A stretch of DNA of 64,000 nt from UBA12018 sp051656605 (GTDB lineage Bacteria; Bacteroidota; Bacteroidia; Bacteroidales; CAMTPD01), in the NCBI GenBank assembly GCA_051656605.1, contig JBOGCF010000053.1, forward strand, positions 1 to 64,000. Direction: 5' to 3'. The translations under genes and the position numbers were made by a program. Shown here piece after piece: positions 7,245 to 14,015 of the stretch (positions within the stretch are counted from its first letter, which is position 1; every line of letters starts with the position of its first letter). Under the pieces are notes generated by a model. The model had not been told where the DNA came from. It made no database searches and saw nothing but the letters and a program-made list of their open reading frames with translations.

Positions 7245-8381
7245 CTTAATATTCGAGACGGTATTAATATGTGTAATGATTTCAGATGCAGTCATATACT
7301 CTGTTTCTTTATTATCTACAGGAGTCTCAAAATGCTTTAAGATTACTTCATACTCATTAGTTTGAATCTGAAACTCTGAACTGTATTCATGCAGTTCTTT
7401 GATCTCTTCAGAATCAAACCAATACTTGAATCCGTTGTGAAATAAAGATTTTGCTTCTGCGTAAACTAGATCCATGTTTATTTGCTTTTGCTGATCACAA
7501 TCTATATTTTCAACGATAAAAGGTAGAAATCTTCTACTACCAGTTGGGTCAGTAAGGAATTCGACTCCATTGATTGAAGCCATGAAGCTAGCTATATGTG
7601 GATATTCTTCTATGTATGTTCCATAGGGTCTTCTATACTTTACGAATGGAGCGGTGATTAATGCTTTTAAGGAGTTTTCGTCCTTCTTATTTAATTCTCT
7701 AAGTTGATCATCGATATTCACAAATAGGTACTCCGAAATATAGGTTAAGGTGTCTTTATTCTGTGGATCTATTTTCCCTGTATACAAATATCTAGAAAGA
7801 GACTTTGGACATAAATAATCAAGCCAGGTTGTTTTGTATATTCCTTGTTCTCCAGTGAGAACTAAACATGTGTGATTTTGGCAGCCTTCATTCGTGATAG
7901 CGTTTGCAATTACAGCAACAAGCCATTTGGTGAAATAACGATGCCAAATATCCATATTTCGAGTCCTTACAGTATTAGCTAATTGTGTAATATGAGAAAT
8001 GCTATTTGTATTGACATTGGGTAAGGAGAGAAAGTATTCTTGAATAGGATTCACCTTCTTTACAAAGTCGCTGGTGATGATCGAATTTATGTTGTCTATG
8101 TTTGTATATATCCCAAATGCGTCTAATTCTCTTCGAATAGAGTTTAAGACATATTTATCGACAGGTGTATATTCTTTTGTCTTATGATTATAAGACTCAG
8201 CTCTGCTTTTTAGAACATTGTATCTGAATTGATAATGAGAGTTTAAATATTCCTCAATCATAATGTTTTTTGATTTCTTTGGTTTGATTTTTTTCGGCAA
8301 AGAAGAGGACGATTCTATATTTGAAGTTGACTCGTCCTCCTTTTCCCTAGAGTTTTTTATTTTTGACTTTTCCATCTTCAC
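7119..8381 (-). CDS. VapE-family (VirE-type) P-loop ATPase/helicase
   Basis: Protein of 420 aa. After a charged low-complexity N-terminus (1-40) there is a helical region, then the ATPase core with Walker A GEQGIYKTTW at 177-186. Typical family features follow: NIDDQLREL, KYRRPYG and DPTGSRRFLPF. Known: VapE/VirE proteins are the replication initiator or helicase component of many phage satellites and Bacteroidales islands. The C-terminal ~80 residues form a winged-helix-like DNA-binding region (TASEIITHIN...). It is the last gene of the int-xis-vapE operon (7-nt gap from the HTH gene), and its 3' end is partly duplicated in the downstream iteron block, which is probably its binding site. Confidence 0.88.
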   Translation of the reverse strand: MKMEKSKIKNSREKEDESTSNIESSSSLPKKIKPKKSKNIMIEEYLNSHYQFRYNVLKSRAESYNHKTKEYTPVDKYVLNSIRRELDAFGIYTNIDNINSIITSDFVKKVNPIQEYFLSLPNVNTNSISHITQLANTVRTRNMDIWHRYFTKWLVAVIANAITNEGCQNHTCLVLTGEQGIYKTTWLDYLCPKSLSRYLYTGKIDPQNKDTLTYISEYLFVNIDDQLRELNKKDENSLKALITAPFVKYRRPYGTYIEEYPHIASFMASINGVEFLTDPTGSRRFLPFIVENIDCDQQKQINMDLVYAEAKSLFHNGFKYWFDSEEIKELHEYSSEFQIQTNEYEVILKHFETPVDNKETEYMTASEIITHINTVSNIKASSKRVGEALKKAGFNKLSKRINGRPIYVYPVSIRKQYSII

Positions 8382-8388
8382 TCAATTT

Positions 8389-8760
8389 TTAGAAACGGTG
8401 AGGGCGATTTGTGTTTTTGTTATTTGTATGAATAGCTTTTTGGACCTCTGTTGTAATATTTTCATGAGTTTTGCGCTTGCCATCTTCAATCCATTTGATT
8501 AGCTCATCCTCAAAGAAGTACAGCTGTTTTCCTTGCTTGAAGTGTGGCAATAGTCCTTTTCTGACAAGCGTGTATACTGTAGGTTTAGCTTTGCTTATGA
8601 TTTGGCAAGCCTGATCAATACCGATAGGTATACGTTTTTCATTTTTATGAGATGCTGTTGTATTAATGACTAAAGCTTTCATTTCCGAGATTTCCTTTAT
8701 TAGAGACTCTATTAAAGAAGGCATAGCCTCGAATGATATTTTGCGATTTGTATTTTCCAT
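8389..8760 (-). CDS. Excisionase-like helix-turn-helix protein
   Basis: Protein of 123 aa. The core at ~45-95 (GIDQACQIISKAKPTVYTLVRKGLLPHFKQGKQLYFF) is the HTH_17/MerR-like fold of excisionases: helix-turn-helix plus a beta wing, then DELIKWIEDGKRK. It lies 4 nt after int and 7 nt before vapE, the usual place of an Xis or AlpA-type regulator in such islands. Role inferred: directionality factor for the neighbouring recombinase and/or regulator of replication. Confidence 0.8.
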   Translation of the reverse strand: MENTNRKISFEAMPSLIESLIKEISEMKALVINTTASHKNEKRIPIGIDQACQIISKAKPTVYTLVRKGLLPHFKQGKQLYFFEDELIKWIEDGKRKTHENITTEVQKAIHTNNKNTNRPHRF

Positions 8761-8764
8761 ATTG

Positions 8765-9883
8765 TTATTGATTATCTTGTTTGTTATTTAATTTCATCTT
8801 GTTGCTAGCTTCTCTTGTTTTCTCATCAACTATTTTTGCATATACCTGAGTAGTTTTAATATCAGAATGAGTTAGCATCTTACTTACTGTATAAATGTCT
8901 GTACCCAATGTAATTTGAATGGTTGCAAAAGAGTGTCGGAGGCAATGGAATGAGATATTTCTATTTATCCCTGCAGATTTGATCCATTGTTTGAGAGGAT
9001 GATTAACCATTGATCTGGAGAGTCCTTTGAAAACAAGACCTTCTCCACGATAACCACAAAAGGATAATGCATCATCGTTTAAGGGTATCATTGTTGGAGT
9101 TTTTGTTTTTTGCGTTCTTGTCCGTACGCAAAATCCTCCATCTGGAGCTTCAATAATTTCACTCCATGTTAGCTTTAATATATCACTAATACGAAGTCCT
9201 GTAAAACAAGAAAATAAAGAGGCTCTTTTTAAGACCTCATATTTGCAAGGAGTGTTGGCGAGGATGTTGACTTCTTCGAGCGTAAGAAACTCTTTAATGC
9301 TTTCTTCCTCTGTTATACCATCGATATATAATGCGATGTTCTCTCTAAGCCATTTATCTTTGTGTGCTTTTTTTAATATGGCTTTGAATAATCTGAAATA
9401 AGCTGCGGCAGAATTACGAGCTAGAGGCAGGTGTTTATTTCTTAGTTGTTGAGATTTTAGCAGATAGTCTTTAAATGCATGGCAGAGCTCTATAGTGATT
9501 TCAGCGAAGGTGCAATTGCCTCGCATGAATTTATCAAAATAGAAATATGCATATAGCCACTTGTCGCCTTTTTCTTTTGAATAGTCGTAGAAGTATTGAA
9601 GAAAGTCAGCTTTTCTTTTTGATGGATCTATAAAGCCATATTCTTCGTTTATTATGTGCTTTAAATACTCTCCTCTAATCGCTTCTGCTTTAATTCGCAT
9701 CTCGCTATTAAAGGTTTTCTGATACTCGGTTTTGGGGTTACTATATAGGTTTATACCTAAGGTTAGCCTGCGAGTAAGGGTTTGCTTTCCGGGTAATTTT
9801 ATTGGTGGGTAGAAATCTAAATACAATGAGATTTCTCCTTTTGTTGTAATACGTTCTCTTAGGTGTACTTTTTTTCCAGCCAT
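8765..9883 (-). CDS. int: Tyrosine site-specific recombinase (integrase)
   Basis: Protein of 372 aa. It has an N-terminal Arm-DNA-binding region with the pattern TKGEISLYLDF, a SAM-like core-binding domain (~90-185) and the catalytic domain. Active-site residues are visible: R231 (TGLRISD), K259/K261, H313 and R316 (FHCLRHSFA), H339 (LTHSDIKTT) and nucleophile Y348. It is full length and looks active. It is the first gene of the int-xis-vapE operon. It is inferred to have inserted the island at the last 16 bp of mnmE. A large inverted repeat lies between it and the upstream gene. Confidence 0.93.
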   Translation of the reverse strand: MAGKKVHLRERITTKGEISLYLDFYPPIKLPGKQTLTRRLTLGINLYSNPKTEYQKTFNSEMRIKAEAIRGEYLKHIINEEYGFIDPSKRKADFLQYFYDYSKEKGDKWLYAYFYFDKFMRGNCTFAEITIELCHAFKDYLLKSQQLRNKHLPLARNSAAAYFRLFKAILKKAHKDKWLRENIALYIDGITEEESIKEFLTLEEVNILANTPCKYEVLKRASLFSCFTGLRISDILKLTWSEIIEAPDGGFCVRTRTQKTKTPTMIPLNDDALSFCGYRGEGLVFKGLSRSMVNHPLKQWIKSAGINRNISFHCLRHSFATIQITLGTDIYTVSKMLTHSDIKTTQVYAKIVDEKTREASNKMKLNNKQDNQ

Positions 9884-9982
9884 ATAGTTGCAAGTTAGAA
9901 TGATTGATATTTGAAGTTTCCATTCTTAAATGCAAAGTTTGATTGTTGATTAATAGTGTGTTTTTAATACAAGTATATTAAC

Positions 9983-10038
9983 AACGACTTTGCACAATTA
10001 TCATCGTTTGTGATTGATGATGATTGTGCAAAGTTGTT
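9983..10038. repeat. 23-bp inverted repeat upstream of int
   Basis: Arms 9983-10005 and 10016-10038 are complementary over 23 positions with two G-U-type mismatches and a 10-nt spacer; the core is TTTGCACAATTATCATC. No T run follows directly on the minus strand. It could terminate the regulator operon, act as an operator for int, or be a processing site. It is the strongest inverted repeat in the right half of the island. Confidence 0.7.
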
Positions 10039-10084
10039 TGATGATTAGTGGTTTAGCAACGTATTACATGATGTAGTACATCAA

Positions 10085-10792
10085 CTATTTTTCGATCTTA
10101 ATACCATAATGTGTTTCAAAAGCCTTGTTTATTTGCAATATGCACTCTGCTTGAACCTCATCCGACGTTCGGTCTTTATGATTTCCAATGCGATTAGCAA
10201 AGTTTGTGAATTTGCAATCACAACATGCCCCAATCGTTTCCATTACATCTTTTTCTGTTCCTTCAAATAAGCCTATCTTATACATAAGATCCATGATTTT
10301 AACAACATCATTTTGCTTCTTATCTTTTATTTTGAGAGGTCTAATAAGAATATGTGTATCTAACTTCTTATTATGATTGTCAATCTCTTTTTCTAACTCG
10401 CTGATTTTTTTATTTAATATAATGACCTCTTCATGATTACTCGTTTTCTCAATATTATTGGAGCTGTCAGATGATAATATTGATTCTATTTTTTCAAGTT
10501 TGAGCCGATTTATTTGTGCATTCCCAACTTTAAGTGTTAGCTGTTCCTTTAACTCATCCTTCTTATTTTGGAGCCATTTGGGGTTATTGATGTTTTTATT
10601 CAATTCTAACTTGAAAGAGTTGAAAGCTTTCTTTTTATTTTCAATACTTGCTATATATATGAATTGAGCAACAAGAAGTAGTATTACAAACAATGCAAAA
10701 TAAGGAGCATATTCTAGCCATCTATATGTCAATAGTAAAACGGTAGTTGCTATTAATCCAATAAACTGGGGTAGTGAGAAAAATCTATTCAT
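10085..10792 (-). CDS. Membrane-anchored coiled-coil protein
   Basis: Protein of 235 aa with two N-terminal transmembrane segments (~8-48, including a PYFALFVILLLVAQF stretch), a Lys/Glu-rich coiled coil (~50-150), and a C-terminal ~75-residue domain with a Cys pair (ACCDCKF). That domain resembles the C-terminal helical domain of small Bacteroides mobile-element proteins, but I cannot name the family. The start codon overlaps the stop of the upstream four-HTH regulator by 4 nt (ATGA), so the two are translationally coupled. It may anchor or sense for the regulator. Confidence 0.7.
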   Translation of the reverse strand: MNRFFSLPQFIGLIATTVLLLTYRWLEYAPYFALFVILLLVAQFIYIASIENKKKAFNSFKLELNKNINNPKWLQNKKDELKEQLTLKVGNAQINRLKLEKIESILSSDSSNNIEKTSNHEEVIILNKKISELEKEIDNHNKKLDTHILIRPLKIKDKKQNDVVKIMDLMYKIGLFEGTEKDVMETIGACCDCKFTNFANRIGNHKDRTSDEVQAECILQINKAFETHYGIKIEK

Positions 10793-11700
10793 GATTGTTT
10801 AATTATTAGGTTTTCAAATATCTTATCTAATTCTGATTTTGAAATTTTGATAAATCGCCCTTCCTTAATTCTTGAAACCTTGTGGTTTCGAATATGATTG
10901 TAAAGCATATCACGAGTAATATGGTACTTTGCCATAGCCTCTTCTGTTGTGTAATATTTTTTCTCTTCTCCGGGAGTAACTCCTTTGGCAACATCAAAAT
11001 GAAATTTTGAATATAAAGTGTTCAGTCCTTTCTTTTTTCTAGGGATATTATGGTCTTTAACAAAGCTATATACTGCCGTCTTTGTTAGATTGTATTTCTG
11101 GCAGATATCATCTGTTGTATACCATTCTTCTATTGAAGTATGTGCTAAAAAATGGTTGAAGTGTTTCTCTATATGATATTTGCTGAAATAGCTTTTCCCA
11201 GATCTTAATACTTTAGGGATGTTATTCTTTTTGACAGTATTGAAAATACATGATTTGGAACAACCATATTTTTGTTCAATCTCAGCGATAGTATAGAACT
11301 CGGTAATATCATTTGAAATGCAAATTGGTTTAGCCTGATATGATGTTGTATTATTAAATAATGCATCGATATCAGATCGTCGTATAATTGTTTTTCCCTT
11401 GAGTTGTACACATTTTAGTTCTTCGCTTTGAAGATATCGATAAATGGTAGATCGTCCAATTCCAAGTAATTCGGCAGCTTGGGAAGGCGTTAGAAATTCT
11501 TTAGATCCTAAATCACGTGTTATCTTTTTAGGGAGTATGGTTTTTGACTCAGAAGCTAAATGTATTTTATTATCTCGAGCACGTTCTTTATATGCCCTTG
11601 AAGCGCATTTCTGAGAACAGTATTTAGTAGTTGTTGTACGTGCTATAAAGCTATTCTTGCAGAATAAGCAAACACGTTCAATTTTAATGTTAGATGCCAT
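10789..11700 (-). CDS. Multi-HTH DNA-binding regulator with N-terminal zinc finger
   Basis: Protein of 303 aa. A treble-clef-like finger comes first: CX2C-X13-CX3C with C11, C14, C28 and C32. Then four successive HTH_17/excisionase-type units at ~69-115, 135-181, 193-238 and 250-296. Each starts with an aromatic/Thr pair and a Y/L-G/T-I pattern (for example TPSQAAELLGIGRSTIYRYL). Four tandem HTHs should bind an extended, repeated site; four 10-bp repeats lie just upstream at 11719-11758. It is the first gene of an operon with the membrane protein and the gene nearest the mnmE junction. It is probably the master regulator of the island. Confidence 0.8.
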   Translation of the reverse strand: MASNIKIERVCLFCKNSFIARTTTTKYCSQKCASRAYKERARDNKIHLASESKTILPKKITRDLGSKEFLTPSQAAELLGIGRSTIYRYLQSEELKCVQLKGKTIIRRSDIDALFNNTTSYQAKPICISNDITEFYTIAEIEQKYGCSKSCIFNTVKKNNIPKVLRSGKSYFSKYHIEKHFNHFLAHTSIEEWYTTDDICQKYNLTKTAVYSFVKDHNIPRKKKGLNTLYSKFHFDVAKGVTPGEEKKYYTTEEAMAKYHITRDMLYNHIRNHKVSRIKEGRFIKISKSELDKIFENLIIKQS

Positions 11701-11718
11701 AGTTTCTCCTATCTTTAT

Positions 11719-11758
11719 GTGTCATAACGTCTCAATATGTCTCATTGCGTCCCAATAA
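11719..11758. repeat. Four tandem 10-bp direct repeats, candidate operator
   Basis: Four consecutive decamers share GTnTCAnTAn (GTGTCATAAC, GTCTCAATAT, GTCTCATTGC, GTCCCAATAA, in register from 11720). They lie 19-58 bp upstream of the four-HTH regulator start codon. One repeat per helical turn and four HTH units in the protein suggest autoregulation. As they lie about 180 bp from the att core, they could instead be integrase arm-type sites. Confidence 0.6.
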
Positions 11759-11814
11759 TACACTACTTGTTTATCAGAGTGTGTGAGAAATAGAGCCGTG
11801 GTACAAATTCGATA

Positions 11815-11822
11815 CAAAAATA
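11815..11822 (-). promoter_or_regulatory. Predicted promoter of the four-HTH regulator
   Basis: The minus-strand sequence TATTTTTG matches TAnnTTTG, 115-122 nt before the start codon. The decamer repeats would lie in the early transcribed region. Confidence 0.45.
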
Positions 11823-11872
11823 GGAATAAAAATGAGTTTTATAGCCTTCTATTGATTAATTGTATAAACAAT

Positions 11873-11897
11873 AAAAGCACTCATTTAGAGTGCTTTT
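11873..11897. terminator. Hairpin now terminating mnmE from inside the island
   Basis: Arms AAAAGCACTC and GAGTGCTTTT surround a 5-nt loop, about 40 bp past the mnmE stop. It lies inside the island, so the island replaces the native terminator of mnmE and isolates itself from mnmE read-through. Confidence 0.75.
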
Positions 11898-11938
11898 TGA
11901 TTGTTGGTGGTATATATATATCGTTTTTGATTGGTTTC

Positions 11939-11954
11939 TTATTTGCCGATACAG
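11939..11954. repeat. Right attachment site repeat (att) within mnmE
   Basis: Identical to 262-277. It covers the last five codons of mnmE (part of C, then I-G-K-stop), so integration leaves the protein sequence unchanged. Confidence 0.9.
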
Positions 11955-13333
11955 AACTTGGCAAAGATATTGCCGAGTACATCGTCGGTTGAGATGTGCC
12001 CAGTGATCTCACCAAGGTAATGCATACACTCGCGGATGTCTTGACTGAGGAAGTCGCCGCTGATGCGCATTTCCATATCGTTGATTACGCGGGTAATGGC
12101 TTCGTGTGCTTTGACTAGTGCTTCGTAGTGACGAAGGTTGGTTACAATGACATCGTTGTTGCCAATCTCGGGGATGTGTGCTGCTTTGAGTAGTACATTT
12201 TGCAACGTTGCCGTGTTTTCGTTGTTGCGAGCTGATATAAATACACGCTCTGCTTCAATCTGAGATAGAAGTTGTTTCTTTACTTCTAATTGCTCCGGCG
12301 TAAGTTCGTCTATTTTATTAAATACCAATACCAGTTGTTTGCCTTCTGCTTTGGGTACGATGGTTTGTGCCAATGCGTTTAATTCGGCTTCGGGGGTGTT
12401 GATGTCCATCACCCAAAGAATGATAGAGGCTTGATCTAGCTTTTGGTATGTGCGTTCGATGCCGATGCTTTCGATCGTGTCTGTTGTTTCGCGAATACCC
12501 GCCGTGTCAATAAAGCGGAAGGTAACGCCACCAATATTCATTGTATCTTCGATTACGTCGCGCGTAGTTCCGTGAATATCCGATACGATGGCTTTGTCTT
12601 CTTGTAGCAACAAATTGAGCAGAGTTGATTTACCGGCATTGGTTTCGCCGATAATTGCTACCGGTATACCATTTTTAATTGCATTTCCAACGCTAAAGGA
12701 TTCTGCTAGTTTGCCAATGATTTGTTCAATGTTATTTGCCAGATTCTTGAGTGCGCTGCGATCGGCAAACTCTACATCTTCTTCACTAAAGTCAAGTTCT
12801 AGTTCGACCAACGAAGTAAAGTCGAGCAATTGCATGCGTAACTTGGTAAGTTCGTTGCTAAATCCTCCACGCATTTGATTCAATGCCAACTTGTGCGAAG
12901 CTGCCGAAGTTGAAGCAATCAAGTCGGCAACGGCTTCTGCTTGTGAAAGGTCCATCTTGCCATTTAGGAATGCACGCTGTGTAAACTCTCCGGCTGTTGC
13001 CAGTCGGCATCCTTGTTTGATAAGCAATTGAAGGATTTGTTGTTGGATATAAACAGATCCGTGACAACTGATTTCTACCGTATCTTCGCCTGTAAAAGAG
13101 TGCGGAGTGCGGAAAACAGCCACTACAACATCGTCAATAGAGATGTCTCCGTTGAAGATGGTACCATAACTAAGTGTATATGCTTTTTGCGTAAGTACAC
13201 TTTTGCCTTCTTTGAATGGGCGGTAGATGTTGTTGGTAATCGCAAAAGCTTCGGGTCCCGAAACGCGGATTACGGCTACACCTCCCGCACCCGGTGCCGT
13301 AGAAATGGCACAAATTGTATCTTGATTGTTCAT
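11939..13333 (-). CDS. mnmE: tRNA modification GTPase MnmE
   Basis: Protein of 464 aa, full length. MnmE works with MnmG to modify U34 at the wobble position of certain tRNAs. It has the N-terminal folate-binding domain (starts DTICAISTAPGAGGVAVIRVSG), the G domain with GETNAGKSTLLN, DTAG (DTAGIRET) and NKID motifs, and the C-terminal FCIGK motif with the catalytic Cys. The last 16 bp serve as the island's attachment site and are regenerated exactly. It has its own promoter at 13356-13363 and is separated from cdd by 54 bp. Confidence 0.97.
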   Translation of the reverse strand: MNNQDTICAISTAPGAGGVAVIRVSGPEAFAITNNIYRPFKEGKSVLTQKAYTLSYGTIFNGDISIDDVVVAVFRTPHSFTGEDTVEISCHGSVYIQQQILQLLIKQGCRLATAGEFTQRAFLNGKMDLSQAEAVADLIASTSAASHKLALNQMRGGFSNELTKLRMQLLDFTSLVELELDFSEEDVEFADRSALKNLANNIEQIIGKLAESFSVGNAIKNGIPVAIIGETNAGKSTLLNLLLQEDKAIVSDIHGTTRDVIEDTMNIGGVTFRFIDTAGIRETTDTIESIGIERTYQKLDQASIILWVMDINTPEAELNALAQTIVPKAEGKQLVLVFNKIDELTPEQLEVKKQLLSQIEAERVFISARNNENTATLQNVLLKAAHIPEIGNNDVIVTNLRHYEALVKAHEAITRVINDMEMRISGDFLSQDIRECMHYLGEITGHISTDDVLGNIFAKFCIGK

Positions 13334-13355
13334 GTTTCTGTTTTCTTTTGAATTG

Positions 13356-13363
13356 CAAAGTTA
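13356..13363 (-). promoter_or_regulatory. Predicted mnmE promoter (-7)
   Basis: The minus-strand sequence TAACTTTG matches TAnnTTTG, 23-30 nt before the mnmE start. Confidence 0.55.
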
Positions 13364-13387
13364 CAAAACAGTTTTGATATTCCGGTT

Positions 13388-13873
13388 TTATGGTCGTGAG
13401 CTCCCAATGTTGGCGTTGAATCCAAATGGCAACAAGTCTGAGGCACTGTTGAGGATGCATACCTCGTGTAGTCCGGCTAGTAGTATTCGAAACGGATGTT
13501 TTTGACGGTGTTCTACTTCGGCCAATATCTGGCGACAGTTGCCACATGGCGAAATAAATTCAATCATATTGCTGCCCGATGCTGCGATGATTGCTAAAGC
13601 TGTAATGGCTTCGTCGGGATATTGAGCTTTGGCAAAGTTTACAGTATTGGCTTCGGCACAAGATCCGGAAGGAAAAGCTATGTTCTCTTGATTCGAGGCT
13701 TGTATAATTAGATTATTGGTAAGCAGAGCGGCGCATCCCACGTTGAAGCGAGAGTAGGGTGCGTATGCGTTTAACATCGCTTGACGTGCAGCTTCGATTA
13801 ATTGCATATCAGTAGAGTCTAACTCTTGATATGCATAGGTTTTGAGCGTTGTAATTATTTTCAATTCTTTCAT
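13388..13873 (-). CDS. cdd: Cytidine deaminase
   Basis: Protein of 161 aa. It deaminates cytidine and deoxycytidine to uridine in pyrimidine salvage. The zinc motif is seen: CAEANT (Cys ligand in the homotetrameric type, with the catalytic Glu) and PCGNCRQ with two Cys ligands; the upstream NVGCAAL and SGSCAEA match the family. It lies upstream of mnmE on the same strand, but mnmE has its own promoter, so they need not form one operon. Confidence 0.93.
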   Translation of the reverse strand: MKELKIITTLKTYAYQELDSTDMQLIEAARQAMLNAYAPYSRFNVGCAALLTNNLIIQASNQENIAFPSGSCAEANTVNFAKAQYPDEAITALAIIAASGSNMIEFISPCGNCRQILAEVEHRQKHPFRILLAGLHEVCILNSASDLLPFGFNANIGSSRP

Positions 13874-14015
13874 ATATCAAAAACAGTTTTGCAAGTTGAT
13901 TTTCTGTTAGTTGTCTAAATTCTTTGTTTGTTTTAACAGCAAAGCGGGTACGATGGTACTAAATAATAGAATTCTTTGATTAAATTGCGCAAAATATGTA
14001 TTGAATAATAGTACT

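Larger units (their letters stand above)
11701..11938. other. Right-end regulatory region of the island
   Basis: Noncoding. It holds the four decamer repeats (11719-11758), a predicted minus-strand promoter (11815-11822) and a terminator (11873-11897) before the attachment repeat. A plus-strand reading frame at 11783-11992 crosses the att repeat into mnmE and is not credible. Confidence 0.6.
262..11954. mobile_element. Integrated genomic island in the 3' end of mnmE, satellite-like
   Basis: Seen: the island is bounded by identical 16-bp repeats at 262-277 and 11939-11954; the right copy is the last 16 bp of mnmE. Inside are a tyrosine recombinase, an excisionase-like HTH protein, a VapE-type ATPase, an iteron-rich repeat block, two regulator-side genes and a cargo half with no core gene. 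I see no relaxase, coupling protein, capsid or terminase gene. Known: the 3' end of mnmE (trmE/thdF) is the integration site of SGI1-type islands, and int + HTH + VapE + ori is the core of phage-inducible chromosomal islands. Inference: this is a non-self-transmissible satellite or minimal mobilizable island. Confidence 0.85.

Noticed and set aside
13013..13873. Extra reading frames over mnmE and cdd, including one spanning both
   Set aside because: They are in other frames of well-recognised genes.
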